Shown here: positions 16,565 to 25,473 of the stretch, piece by piece
How the letters are laid out: every line of letters begins with the position of its first letter
How positions within the stretch are numbered: the stretch's first letter is position 1
DNA from: Actinotalea endophytica
GTDB lineage: Bacteria > Actinomycetota > Actinomycetes > Actinomycetales > Cellulomonadaceae
Assembly (NCBI RefSeq): GCF_025717005.1
Contig: NZ_JAOVZU010000003.1
Coordinates: 372,844 to 436,843, forward strand
Length of the DNA stretch: 64,000 bases
Direction of reading: 5' to 3'
Notes under the pieces: model-generated
Told to the model about the DNA's origin: nothing
What the model saw: only the letters and a program-made list of their open reading frames with translations
The model's database searches: none
Position numbers and translations under genes: made by a program

Positions 16565-19500
16565 GTGTCCCAGCAGACAGGCAGCGACGCCATGCGGGCG
16601 GCGTTCGGCGCGAACCAGTGGCTCGTGGACGAGCTCTACGAGCAGTACAAGGCCGACCGGGACTCGGTCGACCCGGCCTGGTGGGACTTCTTCGAGGACT
16701 ACACGCCACGCGGTGCGACGACCACCGCGGACCCCGCGCGCGACACGGCGACCGTGGAACGGGGCAACGGCGACGCGGCCGCTCCCGCGACCCCCGCGGC
16801 CGGGGCAGGTTCGCCCGACGGCACGGTCCGCGCGCAGGCCCCCGCGCCCGCCGCTCCCCCGGCACCGGCCACCGGGCCGGCGACGGCGACGGCGGCCACG
16901 GCCGCACCCGCGACGGCCTCCACCAGGCCCGCCACGACGCCCGCCGACACGGCACCCGAACCCGAGCCGCGCGCCGAGCGCGCGCCCGGTCAGGCGGTGC
17001 CGACGACGCCGCGACAGCCGGACGTGCCGGCCCTCACCGGCCCCATCGCGAGCGCGGTCCCGGCGACCGCCGCCTACGCGAACCCGCCGGCCTCCCGCCT
17101 CGAGCACCCGGGCGCCAAGCCCGAGCCGACCGTCGAGCGACTCCGCGGCCCGGCGGCGAGGGTCGTCGCGAACATGGAGTCGAGCCTCGAGGTCCCGACC
17201 GCGACCTCGGTGCGCGCCGTTCCGGCGAAGCTGCTCGTCGACAACCGGACCGTGATCAACAACCACCTCAGCCGCACCCGCGGCGGCAAGGTGTCGTTCA
17301 CCCACCTGATCGGGTACGCGATCGTCGAGGCGCTCGCCGAGGTCCCGCAGATGAACTTCGGCTACGCGCCGCAGGAGGGCAAGCCGGCCGTCGTCGACCC
17401 CGGCACCGTCAACTTCGGCCTCGCGATCGACCTCGCGAAGCCGGACGGCACCCGGCAGCTCCTGGTGCCGAACATCAAGGGTGCCGACGCCCTCGACTTC
17501 GACCAGTTCGTCGCCGCCTACGAGGACATCGTCCGGCGGGCCCGCAACGCGAAGCTCACGCCGGACGACTTCGCCGGCACGACGATCAGCCTGACCAACC
17601 CCGGCACCATCGGCACCGTGCACTCGGTGCCACGCCTGATGCAGGGGCAGGGCACGATCGTCGGGGTCGGTGCGATGGACTACCCCGCGGAGTTCCAGGG
17701 CGCCTCCGACGAGCAGCTCGCGCGGCTCGGCGTCTCCAAGGTCCTCACCCTCACCTCGACCTACGACCACCGGATCATCCAGGGCGCCCAGTCCGGTGAC
17801 TTCCTGCGGGTGATCGGCGCGAAGCTGCTCGGCGAGGGCGGCTTCTACGACCGCGTCTTCGCGGCCCTGCGGGTGCCGTACGAGCCGGTGCGCTGGGTGC
17901 GCGACAACACGGTCGACATCGACGCGGAGCTGGCGAAGCCGGCCCGGATCGCCGAGCTGATCCACGCCTACCGCTCGCGCGGCCACCTGATGGCCGAGAC
18001 GGACCCGCTGGCCTACCGCCAGCGCCGCCACCCGGACCTGGACATCCAGAACCACGGCCTGACCCTGTGGGACCTCGACCGGGTCTTCCCGACCGCGGGC
18101 TTCACGGGCAAGCCCAAGGCGACGCTGCGCGACATCCTCGGGCTGCTGCGCGACTCGTACTGCCGCAGCGTGGGCGCCGAGTACATGCACCTGCAGGACC
18201 CCCGGCAGCGGCGCTGGCTGCAGGAGCGGCTCGAGGCGGGCTACGCACGCACGCCGCGCGAGGACCAGCTGCGGATCCTGCGCCGGCTCAACGCGGCCGA
18301 GGCGTTCGAGACGTTCCTGCAGACCAAGTACGTCGGGCAGAAGCGCTTCTCGCTCGAGGGCGGCGAGTCGCTCATCCCGCTGCTCGACGCCGTCCTGTCA
18401 CGGGCGGCCGAGAACGGCCTGGACGAGGTCGCGATCGGCATGTCGCACCGCGGCCGGCTCAACGTCCTGGCGAACCTCGCCGGCAAGTCGATCTCGCAGA
18501 TCTTCGCGGAGTTCCAGGGCAACGCCGACCCGCGCTCGGTGCAGGGCTCGGGCGACGTCAAGTACCACCTCGGCACCGAGGGCGTGTTCACCGCCGAGTC
18601 CGGCGCGACGACCAGCGTGTACCTCGCCGCGAACCCGTCCCACCTCGAGGCCGTCAACCCGGTGCTCGAGGGCATCGTGCGCGCCAAGCAGGACCGGATC
18701 GACCTCGGCGGCGACGGCTTCTCGGTGCTCCCGGTGCTGATCCACGGCGACGCGGCGTTCGCCGGCCAGGGCGTGGTGTACGAGACGCTGAACCTCGCGC
18801 AGCTGCGCGGCTACCGCACCGGCGGCACGGTCCACGTCATCGTGAACAACCAGGTGGGCTTCACGACCGGACCGTCGTCGTCGCGCTCGACGACCTACTG
18901 CACGGACATCGGCAAGGGCCTGCAGGTGCCGATCTTCCACGTCAACGGGGACGACCCGGAGGCCTGTGTCGCGGTCGCCGAGCTCGCGTTCGACTTCCGC
19001 GAGCAGTTCGACCGCGACGTGATCATCGACATGATCTGCTACCGCCGACGCGGCCACAACGAGGGCGACGACCCGTCGATGACCCAGCCGCTGATGTACA
19101 ACCTCATCGAGGCCAAGCGCTCGGCCCGCAAGATCTACACCGAGTCGCTGGTCAGCCGGGGCGACATCACGGTCGACCAGGCGGCCGAGGCGCTCGCGCA
19201 CTACCAGGGCGAGCTCGAGCGGGTCTTCGCCGAGACCCGCGAGGTCTACACCCCCGCCCCGGAGAGCGAGCCGGTCGCCGGCCTGGAGCGGCCCGAGGCC
19301 CAGCTCGAGGACGCCGGCACCATGGTCGGCTGGCAGACCGCCGTCGACCCCGCCGTGCTCGCCCGGATCGGCCGTGCGCAGGTGCGCCCGCCGGAGGGCT
19401 TCACGGTGCACCCGAAGCTGGTCAAGCTGCTCGAGACGCGCGAGCAGATGTCCCGCGAGGGCGGTGTCGACTGGGGCTTCGGCGAGCTGCTCGCGTTCGG

Positions 19501-20485
19501 CTCGCTGCTCGTCGAGGGCACCCCGGTGCGCCTGGCCGGGCAGGACAGCCGGCGCGGCACGTTCGTCCAGCGCCACGCCGTGCTGCACGACCGCAAGACC
19601 GGCGCCGAGTGGACCCCGCTGCTCTACCTGTCCGCGGACCAGGGCAAGTTCTGGGTGTACGACTCGTCCCTGTCCGAGTTCGCCGCGATGGGCTTCGAGT
19701 ACGGGTACTCGATCGAGCGGCCCGACGCGCTCGTGCTGTGGGAGGCACAGTTCGGCGACTTCGCGAACGGCGCCCAGACGATCATCGACGAGTTCATCTC
19801 GTCGGCCGAGCAGAAGTGGGGTCAGCGCTCCTCGGTCGTGCTGCTCCTGCCGCACGGCTTCGAGGGTCAAGGCCCGGACCACTCGTCGGCCCGGATCGAG
19901 CGCTACCTGCAGATGTCCGCCGAGCAGAACCTCACGGTCGCGATGCCGACCACACCGGCGTCGTACTTCCACCTGCTGCGGCGGCAGGCGTACCAGCGGC
20001 CGCGGCGCCCGCTCGTGGTGTTCACGCCGAAGTCGATGCTGCGGCTCAAGGCCGCGACGTCGGCCGTGGCGGACTTCGCCACCGGCACCTTCCGCACGGT
20101 GATCCCCGAGGAGCGGCTGCCCGCCGACGCCGCGGTGGACCGCGTCCTGATGTGCACCGGGAAGGTGTACTGGGACCTGCTGGCCCACCGCGAGAAGATC
20201 GGCGACACCCGCACCGCGATCATCCGGCTCGAGCAGCTGTACCCGCTGGACCGCGCGGCGATCGCCGAGGCGATCGCCGGGTACGGCGACGCCGAGCTGG
20301 TCTGGGTCCAGGAGGAGCCGTCGAACCAGGGCGCCTGGTCGTTCATCAAGGTGCGTCTGCCGCGGTCCCTGAACCGCGACGTGCGACGGGTCTCGCGGCC
20401 CGGCTCGGCCTCGCCGGCCGCCGGGTCGGCCAAGGTGCACGCCGCGGAGCAGCGGGCGATCGTCGAGCAGGCGTTCGCCCGCTGA
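16565..20485 (+). CDS. kgd: Multifunctional 2-oxoglutarate dehydrogenase/decarboxylase (Kgd/OdhA type)
   Basis: 1306 residues. An actinobacterial fusion of an E2-like succinyltransferase domain with the thiamine-diphosphate E1 of the 2-oxoglutarate dehydrogenase complex (TCA cycle). The N-terminal segment [20 protein letters not shown] resembles the E1 N-terminal helix; then an Ala/Pro/Thr-rich linker (about 45-175), the E2 catalytic domain (about 185-420, with [10 protein letters not shown] and His402), and E1 (about 480-1306: [13 protein letters not shown] near 625, GDAAFAGQG near 728, VNNQVGFTT near 760). There is no lipoyl domain, as in mycobacterial Kgd, which relies on another E2. The GTG at 16565 is preferred for GGAAGAGG 6 nt upstream. 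Control by a GarA/OdhI FHA protein is known in the family, not visible here. Confidence 0.95.
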   Translation: MSQQTGSDAMRAAFGANQWLVDELYEQYKADRDSVDPAWWDFFEDYTPRGATTTADPARDTATVERGNGDAAAPATPAAGAGSPDGTVRAQAPAPAAPPAPATGPATATAATAAPATASTRPATTPADTAPEPEPRAERAPGQAVPTTPRQPDVPALTGPIASAVPATAAYANPPASRLEHPGAKPEPTVERLRGPAARVVANMESSLEVPTATSVRAVPAKLLVDNRTVINNHLSRTRGGKVSFTHLIGYAIVEALAEVPQMNFGYAPQEGKPAVVDPGTVNFGLAIDLAKPDGTRQLLVPNIKGADALDFDQFVAAYEDIVRRARNAKLTPDDFAGTTISLTNPGTIGTVHSVPRLMQGQGTIVGVGAMDYPAEFQGASDEQLARLGVSKVLTLTSTYDHRIIQGAQSGDFLRVIGAKLLGEGGFYDRVFAALRVPYEPVRWVRDNTVDIDAELAKPARIAELIHAYRSRGHLMAETDPLAYRQRRHPDLDIQNHGLTLWDLDRVFPTAGFTGKPKATLRDILGLLRDSYCRSVGAEYMHLQDPRQRRWLQERLEAGYARTPREDQLRILRRLNAAEAFETFLQTKYVGQKRFSLEGGESLIPLLDAVLSRAAENGLDEVAIGMSHRGRLNVLANLAGKSISQIFAEFQGNADPRSVQGSGDVKYHLGTEGVFTAESGATTSVYLAANPSHLEAVNPVLEGIVRAKQDRIDLGGDGFSVLPVLIHGDAAFAGQGVVYETLNLAQLRGYRTGGTVHVIVNNQVGFTTGPSSSRSTTYCTDIGKGLQVPIFHVNGDDPEACVAVAELAFDFREQFDRDVIIDMICYRRRGHNEGDDPSMTQPLMYNLIEAKRSARKIYTESLVSRGDITVDQAAEALAHYQGELERVFAETREVYTPAPESEPVAGLERPEAQLEDAGTMVGWQTAVDPAVLARIGRAQVRPPEGFTVHPKLVKLLETREQMSREGGVDWGFGELLAFGSLLVEGTPVRLAGQDSRRGTFVQRHAVLHDRKTGAEWTPLLYLSADQGKFWVYDSSLSEFAAMGFEYGYSIERPDALVLWEAQFGDFANGAQTIIDEFISSAEQKWGQRSSVVLLLPHGFEGQGPDHSSARIERYLQMSAEQNLTVAMPTTPASYFHLLRRQAYQRPRRPLVVFTPKSMLRLKAATSAVADFATGTFRTVIPEERLPADAAVDRVLMCTGKVYWDLLAHREKIGDTRTAIIRLEQLYPLDRAAIAEAIAGYGDAELVWVQEEPSNQGAWSFIKVRLPRSLNRDVRRVSRPGSASPAAGSAKVHAAEQRAIVEQAFAR

Positions 20486-20489
20486 GCCG

Positions 20490-21467
20490 TCAGGCGGACG
20501 CGGGTTCGTCCTCCTCGGCGCACTCCGCACCGCAGAAGGTGCGGCGGTAGGCCTGCGGGCTGGTGCCCAGCTCGGCGGCGAAGTGGTGCCGCAGCGCGGC
20601 CGCGCCACCGAAGCCGGACCGGTGCGCGATGTCCTCCACGGCGAGGTCGGTGCGCTCGAGGAGCTCCTGCGCCCGGCGCAGGCGCAACCGGTTCACCCAG
20701 GCGGCGGGCGTGGTGCCGACCTCGGCGCGGAACCGCCGGGCGAAGGTTCGCTCCGACATGTGTGCGCGCGCGGCCAGGCGCGGCACGGAGAGCTCGTCGT
20801 CGAGGTTCACCTCCGCCCAGGCGAGCACGTCGGCCAGCGGCCCGGTGCAGCGTGGCACGGGCACGTCGATGAACTGTGCCTGTCCACCGTCCCGGTGCGG
20901 GGGGACGACCATCCGGCGTGCGATGGCCGAGGCCGCCGCTGCGCCGAGCTCGCGCCGCACCAGGTGCAGGCAGGCGTCCACGCCGGCCGCGGTGCCCGCG
21001 CTCGTCACGACCCGGTCGTCCTCGACGTAGAGCACACCCGGGTCGACCTCAGCCCGCGGGTAGTCGCGGGCGAGCGTGTCGCTGTACATCCAGTGCGTCG
21101 TGCACCGCCGCCCGTCCAGCAGGCCGGCCCGCGCGAGGGCGAAGGCGCCGCTGCACACGCTCAGCAGCCAGGCGCCGCGCGCGTGCGTGGACCTGAGCAG
21201 CTCCACGACCTCGGGATCCAGGGGCGTGTCCGGGCCGTAGGCGGGGACCAACACGAGGTCCACCCCCGCCGCCGCCGCCAGGCCGTCCCGCACCACGACG
21301 TCGAAGCCGAGCTTGGTCGGCACCGGCCCGGGCCGCGGTGTGACGAGCCGGAAGTCGAACGACGGCCCGTCGGTGTCGCTGCGGTCGATCCCGAAGACCT
21401 CGCAGGCGACCCCCAGCTCGAACGGTGCGACGTTCGGCAGGACCAGGACGGCGACGGATCGGAGCAT
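20490..21467 (-). CDS. GlxA-family AraC-type transcriptional regulator
   Basis: 325 residues. An N-terminal DJ-1/PfpI-like domain (about 1-190) with the nucleophile-elbow-like SVCSGAFALARAGLLDG and an RxTTHW segment, followed by two AraC helix-turn-helix motifs (about 225-315; DELSVPRLAARAHMSERTFARRF shows the first). The ligand is unknown. The ATG at 21467 begins the conserved domain, has CAGGAT-N6 ahead and no Shine-Dalgarno, so it is probably leaderless. It converges on kgd with only 4 bp between stops, and diverges from a 50-residue membrane protein gene across an operator-like palindrome. Confidence 0.9.
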   Translation of the reverse strand: MLRSVAVLVLPNVAPFELGVACEVFGIDRSDTDGPSFDFRLVTPRPGPVPTKLGFDVVVRDGLAAAAGVDLVLVPAYGPDTPLDPEVVELLRSTHARGAWLLSVCSGAFALARAGLLDGRRCTTHWMYSDTLARDYPRAEVDPGVLYVEDDRVVTSAGTAAGVDACLHLVRRELGAAAASAIARRMVVPPHRDGGQAQFIDVPVPRCTGPLADVLAWAEVNLDDELSVPRLAARAHMSERTFARRFRAEVGTTPAAWVNRLRLRRAQELLERTDLAVEDIAHRSGFGGAAALRHHFAAELGTSPQAYRRTFCGAECAEEDEPASA

Positions 21468-21473
21468 GGGCCG

Positions 21474-21479
21474 ATCCTG
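21474..21479 (-). promoter_or_regulatory. -10-like hexamer CAGGAT of the GlxA-type regulator
   Basis: On the minus strand CAGGAT ends six bases before the ATG. A TGGCGGAA half-site lies just upstream, within the likely -10/-35 spacer. Confidence 0.45.
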
Positions 21480-21488
21480 GCACAGTTG

Positions 21489-21535
21489 TGGCGGAAAATC
21501 GACGCAGCATGTCTCTTCTGCCACTGGTGGCGGAA
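21489..21535. promoter_or_regulatory. Operator-like palindrome plus half-site
   Basis: TTCTGCCA at 21516-21523 and TGGCGGAA at 21528-21535 form a 20-bp palindrome (8 of 10 pairs match). A further exact TGGCGGAA lies at 21489-21496, 39 bp from its twin. The group sits between the divergent regulator and small-protein genes, a typical autoregulatory position. Confidence 0.55.
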
Positions 21536-21560
21536 TCTTGCTCAACGCACGATATCTGCC

Positions 21561-21713
21561 ATGACCATGACCTTCGCCATCCTGGCCCTGCTGCTCCTGA
21601 TCGCCCTCACCGTCGCGCTGGCCCGCGTGATCCAGGCCGACGGCCGGGGGCACACGCCGCCGCGCTCCCACCCGGCCTGGGACGACCGGCTCACCGGCCT
21701 CCCGCCGCGCTGA
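21561..21713 (+). CDS. 50-residue single-pass membrane protein
   Basis: MTMTFAILALLLLIALTVAL gives one strong hydrophobic helix (about 4-24), followed by a polar C-terminal tail with HPAWDDRLTGLPPR. No known domain. The start could be the ATG at 21561 or the one two codons later; CACGAT lies seven bases upstream, so leaderless transcription is possible. It is divergent from the GlxA-type regulator and shares its operator region, which suggests co-regulation. Codon use and a clean stop support a real small gene, but the function is unknown. Confidence 0.6.
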   Translation: MTMTFAILALLLLIALTVALARVIQADGRGHTPPRSHPAWDDRLTGLPPR

Positions 21714-21800
21714 GCACGCCGCGCGTCGGTCCCGCCCCGGCGACCCCCCGTCCGCCAGACTGGACGGGGCTCCGTGCGGGGTCCGGACGAGGAGGGCACG

Positions 21801-22403
21801 GTGGACGGCGCGCGACGCATCGTGGTCGTCGGCGACGAGCTGGTCGCCGGCGCGGGCGACCCGCGGGGGCTCGGCTGGGTCGGCCGGGTCGCGGCACGCA
21901 CCCCCGAGGAACCGCGGCCGACCTTCCTCACCCTCGCGGTCCCCGGTGAGACCACCACATCGCTCGCGCAGCGCTGGGAGCACGAGGTCACGCCCCGCCT
22001 GCTGACCCCCGAGCCGGAGCACGGTCACCTCATGGTGGTCGCGCTCGGTCGCGCCGACCTCGCCGGTGGCGTCTCCCTGGCCCGCAGCCGGCTCAACCTG
22101 GCCAACATCCTCGACGTGGCCGACCAACGACGGATCGCCTGCTTCGTGGTCGGCCCGCCGCCCACCACGCTCGCCGACCCCGACGCGCAGGCCGAGCTGT
22201 CCTCCGCGTTCGCCGACGTGTCCGGGCGGCGACGCGTGCCCTACGTCGAGACCTACGGGCCACTGGCCCAGCACGACCAGTGGCTGGCCGACATGGCGGA
22301 CGGCGACGGAGCGACGCCCGGCCAGGTCGGCTACGGCCTGATGGCGTGGCTCGTGCTGCACACCGGCTGGTCCCGGTGGCTCGGCCTGCCCGACGACGTC
22401 TGA
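21801..22403 (+). CDS. GDSL/SGNH-fold protein lacking catalytic residues
   Basis: 200 residues matching the block order of SGNH hydrolases: block I reads VVVGDELVAGAGDP, where the nucleophilic Ser of GDSL is Glu13; the block III Gly-x-Asn is ALGRADL; and the C-terminal Asp-x-x-His block is replaced by GATPGQVGYGLMAW. The overall fold signature remains (GDP-x-GLGW after block I, VVGPPPTTLADP in the middle). Esterase activity is therefore unlikely; it may bind a ligand or partner. The GTG at 21801 has GGAGGG about 6 nt upstream. It converges on pilT with a 1-bp gap. Confidence 0.75.
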   Translation: MDGARRIVVVGDELVAGAGDPRGLGWVGRVAARTPEEPRPTFLTLAVPGETTTSLAQRWEHEVTPRLLTPEPEHGHLMVVALGRADLAGGVSLARSRLNLANILDVADQRRIACFVVGPPPTTLADPDAQAELSSAFADVSGRRRVPYVETYGPLAQHDQWLADMADGDGATPGQVGYGLMAWLVLHTGWSRWLGLPDDV

Positions 22404-22404
22404 G

Positions 22405-23493
22405 TCAGAGCTCGACGCCCGCCCCACGCAACGTCACGGTGAGGTCGTGCGGGTTGGTCGCGATCGAGCAGGCGTCGTCGTAGGTCACGACGCCGTCGCG
22501 GACCAGCGCGAACAGGTGCTGGTCGAAGGTCTGCATCTTGGAGTACTCACCCTCGGCGATCAGGTCGACGATCGGCGGGTTGTCGGCGGGCTCCACGATC
22601 GCCTCGGCCGTCCGGCCGGTGTTCACCATCACCTCGACCGCCGCGACCCGCCCCGCGCCGTCGGCACGGCGCACCAGCCGCTGGGAGACGATGCCGCGCA
22701 GCGACTGCGCGAGCGCTGCACGGATCTGCTTCTGCTCGTGCGGCGGGAAGAAGTCGACGATGCGGTTGACCGTCTCCTGGGCGTCGATCGTGTGCAGCGT
22801 CGACATCACGAGGTGACCGGTCTCGGCGGCCGACAGGGCCGCACGCACCGTCTCCGTGTCACGCATCTCACCGACCAGGATCACGTCCGGGTCCTGCCGC
22901 ATCGCGGCGCGCAGCGCGACCGTGAAGTCTGCGGTGTCGTAGCGCACCTCGCGCTGCGACACGATCGCCTTCTTGTCCGAGTGCAGGATCTCGATCGGGT
23001 CCTCGATCGTGACGATGTTGACCTCCTTGTAGGTGTTCACGAGGTCCACCAACGAGGCCAGCGTCGTCGTCTTGCCGGAGCCGGTCGGCCCCGTGACGAG
23101 CACCAGACCGCGAGGTTCGAGGGCAAGCTCGCCGACCACCTCCGGGATCCCGAGCTCGACCAGGGTCTGCGACCCGACCGCGACGCGCCGGAACACCAGG
23201 CCGGCCGTGCCCCGGGCCTGGTAGGCGTTCACCCGGAACCGGCCGACGCCGGACAGCGAGTACGCGAAGTCCGCCTCGTGCGTCTGGGCGAACTCGTCGA
23301 CCAGCGCTGCCGGCATCACCTCGGCCACCATCGCCGCGGTGTCGTCGGGGTGCAGCTCGGGCACCTGGAGCCGGCGCAGGCGGCCGTCGACCCGCAGCCG
23401 GGGCGGGGAACCCACCTTGCAGTGCAGGTCGGAGCCGCCGCTGGAGACCAGGGCGTGCAGCAGCGGGATCACGGACTGAGGCTTCGCGGTCAC
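22405..23493 (-). CDS. pilT: PilT-type twitching/retraction ATPase
   Basis: 362 residues. A type II/IV secretion ATPase of the PilT subgroup: N-terminal SGGSDLHCKVGSPPRLRVDG (about 16-35), Walker A GPTGSGKTTTLASL (about 135), Asp box TIEDPIE, Walker B-type VILVGEMRDTET and His box STLHTIDAQETVNRIVDFF. It would power retraction of type IV pili at the inner membrane face. No other pilus gene lies in the window, so it is an orphan here. The start is uncertain: GTG 23493 is used; GTG 23500 and ATG 23547 are in-frame alternatives, and none has a good Shine-Dalgarno. Confidence 0.9.
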   Translation of the reverse strand: MTAKPQSVIPLLHALVSSGGSDLHCKVGSPPRLRVDGRLRRLQVPELHPDDTAAMVAEVMPAALVDEFAQTHEADFAYSLSGVGRFRVNAYQARGTAGLVFRRVAVGSQTLVELGIPEVVGELALEPRGLVLVTGPTGSGKTTTLASLVDLVNTYKEVNIVTIEDPIEILHSDKKAIVSQREVRYDTADFTVALRAAMRQDPDVILVGEMRDTETVRAALSAAETGHLVMSTLHTIDAQETVNRIVDFFPPHEQKQIRAALAQSLRGIVSQRLVRRADGAGRVAAVEVMVNTGRTAEAIVEPADNPPIVDLIAEGEYSKMQTFDQHLFALVRDGVVTYDDACSIATNPHDLTVTLRGAGVEL

Positions 23494-23592
23494 GCTCCAC
23501 ACATCGGAAGCGGCACGCCGCGACTTGAGGATCCGTGGTCGTAGCATCCCGCCGGGTGTGGGACCATGGACGCCGCTTCGAAGGGAGCCACC

Positions 23593-23667
23593 ATGAGCAA
23601 GCGAGGCCGCAAGCGTCGGGGCCGCAAGGGCAACGCCGCGAACCACGGCAGGCGTCCGAACGCCTGA
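23593..23667 (+). CDS. Ribosomal protein bL37 (24 residues)
   Basis: A 24-codon gene beginning MSKRGRKRRGRKGNAANHGR and ending in RPNA. It closely resembles the actinobacteria-specific large-subunit protein bL37 found in the Mycobacterium smegmatis ribosome structure: the same size, the same KRGRK start and NHG-RPN ending. GGGAG lies about 7 nt before the ATG and a strong terminator starts 4 bp after the stop, so it is a compact independent unit divergent from pilT. It is too small for routine gene calling. The identification rests on remembered family features, not a search. Confidence 0.85.
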   Translation: MSKRGRKRRGRKGNAANHGRRPNA

Positions 23668-23671
23668 GCTG

Positions 23672-23700
23672 ACGGGCGACGGGATCATCCCGTCGCCCGT
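23672..23700 (+). terminator. Terminator of the bL37 gene
   Basis: A perfect 13-bp stem (ACGGGCGACGGGA with TCCCGTCGCCCGT) and a 3-nt loop, directly after the bL37 stop. The tail begins TTCGCG. Confidence 0.88.
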
Positions 23701-23756
23701 TCGCGTCTCACCGGTCGGTCAGGACCGCGGGTTCACACCGTCGGTCCAGGACCGCG

Positions 23757-24008
23757 TCAGGGCTCCAGGCGGGTGCGCAGCACGGTGAGCTGCTGGCGGA
23801 TCCGCACGTGCAGCTCGGCCGGAGCGGCCTCCTTGCAGGAGCGCCGGACCAACGCCTTGAGATGGTCCTCGATGTCGTACTCGTGCAGGCAGCCGTCACA
23901 GTCCGCCAGGTGCGCGCGGATGCGATCCCCGTCGAGCTCGGAGATCTCCGCGTCGAGGAAGTCGAACAGCTTGGCGAGCGCCTCCGCGCAGTTCACCTCG
24001 TCGCTCAC
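23757..24008 (-). CDS. rsrA: Redox-sensing anti-sigma factor RsrA
   Basis: 83 residues. A zinc-binding anti-sigma (ZAS) protein with the HxxxCxxC motif HLADCDGC (about 35-42) and an upstream Cys (NCAEAL). It holds SigR inactive until oxidation of the cysteines by disulfide stress releases zinc and the sigma factor. It overlaps the sigR stop by 4 bp (GTGA) and was seen as a 'mycothiol system anti-sigma-R factor' in relatives. There is a third Cys pair region in RRSCKEA near the C-terminal third. Confidence 0.93.
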   Translation of the reverse strand: MSDEVNCAEALAKLFDFLDAEISELDGDRIRAHLADCDGCLHEYDIEDHLKALVRRSCKEAAPAELHVRIRQQLTVLRTRLEP

Positions 24009-24622
24009 GACCTGCCTCCCTCGGCGGCCGGGACCAGACCACGCTCGCGCGCGTAGTCGGTGAGCAGCTCCCGCAGCTGGTGGCGCCCCCGGTGCAGCCG
24101 CGACATCACGGTGCCGATCGGCGTGCCCATGATCTCGGCGATCTCCTTGTAGGAGAACCCTTCGACGTCGGCCAGGTAGACAGCCATCCGGAAGTCCTCC
24201 CCGATCGCCGCCAGAGCCTCCTTGACGTCGGAGTCCGGCAGGGCGTCGAGCGCCTCCGCCTCGGCCGAGCGCAGGCCCGTGGACGTGTGCGAAGCGGCGC
24301 GCGCGATCTGCCAGTCCTCGATCTCCTCGCCGGAGGACTCCTGCGGCTCGCGCTGCTTCTTGCGATAGGTGTTGATGAAGGTGTTCGTCAGGATCCGGTA
24401 GAGCCAGGCCTTCAGGTTGGTGCCCGGCCTGTACTGGTGGAACGCGGCGAAGGCCTTGGCGATCGTCTCCTGGACCAGGTCCTCGGCGTCGGTCGGGTTG
24501 CGCGTCATCCGGAGCGCGGCGGAGTAGAGCTGGTCGACGTAGACGAGCGCCTCCGCCTCGAAGCGGGCGGCTCGCTCGGCTGCGGCCTCGTCCACGGGTG
24601 CGCGGCTGGTCTCCTCGGTCAT
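24005..24622 (-). CDS. sigR: ECF sigma factor SigR (RpoE/SigH-like)
   Basis: 205 residues. Region 2 (about 25-95) shows [20 protein letters not shown] and the -10-binding [17 protein letters not shown]; region 4 (about 140-195) shows [25 protein letters not shown]. It directs the thiol-oxidative stress regulon (thioredoxins, mycothiol enzymes) and is checked by RsrA. The ATG at 24622 is chosen; the longer frame includes the promoter. A SigR-type promoter lies about 70-100 bp upstream, implying positive autoregulation as in Streptomyces sigR and mycobacterial sigH. Confidence 0.95.
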   Translation of the reverse strand: MTEETSRAPVDEAAAERAARFEAEALVYVDQLYSAALRMTRNPTDAEDLVQETIAKAFAAFHQYRPGTNLKAWLYRILTNTFINTYRKKQREPQESSGEEIEDWQIARAASHTSTGLRSAEAEALDALPDSDVKEALAAIGEDFRMAVYLADVEGFSYKEIAEIMGTPIGTVMSRLHRGRHQLRELLTDYARERGLVPAAEGGRS

Positions 24623-24691
24623 CGGCCACGAGCCTAGACCGGTCCAGGTCCCCGCACGCGGCGGGGCACACATCACACTCACGAGCAGCAC

Positions 24692-24719
24692 AACACCTGC
24701 GCGCGCCCCCGGCATTCCC
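24692..24719 (-). promoter_or_regulatory. SigR-type promoter of sigR-rsrA
   Basis: On the minus strand GGGAAT (24714-24719) is followed after 19 bases by GTT (24692-24694), then G. This matches the SigR consensus GGGAAT-N18-GTT with one extra spacer base, and the site faces sigR. Confidence 0.8.
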
Positions 24720-24806
24720 GGGGCTCTCGCGCCGGCCGGGCGCGACCCTCGTGCGGATCCGGTCCGGATCTGGTCCGGTTCTCGTGCTGGAGCCCGATCG
24801 ACGCGT

Positions 24807-24812
24807 TAGCGT
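24807..24812 (+). promoter_or_regulatory. Candidate -10 of the DoxX-like gene
   Basis: TAGCGT 29 bp before the ATG, giving a short leader that contains GGGAGG. No clear -35. Confidence 0.4.
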
Positions 24813-24840
24813 GGGCACACCACGTGAGGGAGGCACACGC

Positions 24841-25404
24841 ATGCTCATCCGCCGGGTCGCCAGGTCAGCATTCGCCACCTGGTTCGCCGTCGAGGGCTGG
24901 CAGGCGGCGCGCAAGCCTGCCGACCACGCCACCCGGGTCCGCGCGACGTGGGGCGCCGTGCAGGACCGGCTCGGGCTCCCCGACGCACCGGACGACCGCA
25001 CGCTCACCTGGGTGGTCCGGGCCCACGGCGGAGCGATGGCGATCGCCGCAGCCCTGCTCGCGATCGGCAAGGCACCGCGCTCCGCGGCGCTCGCGCTGGC
25101 CGGGCTGACCGCCCCGCTCGTGCTCGCGAACGCGCCGATCGGCCCCGCCGCCAAGGCCGCCGGCGCGGACAAGGGCGCGTTCTGGCGCTCGGTGTCGATG
25201 CTCGGCGGCGCGCTGCTGGCCGGGATCGACCACGAAGGCCGCCCGTCGATGGCATGGCGCATCGAGCACGCCAAGGTCGACCGCGCGATCGTGCGTGACG
25301 CGCAGCGGGTCGTCGCGGACGCCCAGCGCGACGCGAAGGACGCGATCGCCACCGCGCGCCGCGAGGCGAAGGACGCCGTCGCGGCGGCCAGGCGCTCCGC
25401 CTGA
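24841..25404 (+). CDS. DoxX-like membrane protein with helical C-terminal tail
   Basis: 187 residues. The N-terminal RRVARSAFATWFAVEGWQAARKPADHA and the pattern of about three to four hydrophobic segments (near 10-25, 63-85, 88-110 and 125-140) suggest the DoxX family, whose mycobacterial member supports a thiol-oxidative-stress complex at the membrane. Next to sigR-rsrA that is a suggestive context, but no SigR promoter is seen here. The C-terminus (about 150-187) is a charged coiled coil with repeating DAxRDAKDAIATARREAKDA-type units, absent from typical DoxX. The ATG has GGGAGG 7 nt upstream. Confidence 0.7.
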   Translation: MLIRRVARSAFATWFAVEGWQAARKPADHATRVRATWGAVQDRLGLPDAPDDRTLTWVVRAHGGAMAIAAALLAIGKAPRSAALALAGLTAPLVLANAPIGPAAKAAGADKGAFWRSVSMLGGALLAGIDHEGRPSMAWRIEHAKVDRAIVRDAQRVVADAQRDAKDAIATARREAKDAVAAARRSA

Positions 25405-25461
25405 GACCCTGCTGCACCACCCCGACGCGGTCACCTCAGCGCCACAGCCCCGTCGGCTCGG

Positions 25462-25467
25462 TACCCT
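25462..25467 (+). promoter_or_regulatory. -10 hexamer TACCCT of aroA
   Basis: TACCCT, six bases, ATG at 25474; no Shine-Dalgarno. Leaderless arrangement. Confidence 0.65.
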
Positions 25468-25473
25468 GCGCGC

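Noticed and set aside
22405..23493. Part of a type IV pilus operon in this window
   Set aside because: Only the PilT-type ATPase is present; no pilin, PilB, PilC or PilM-Q genes adjoin it.
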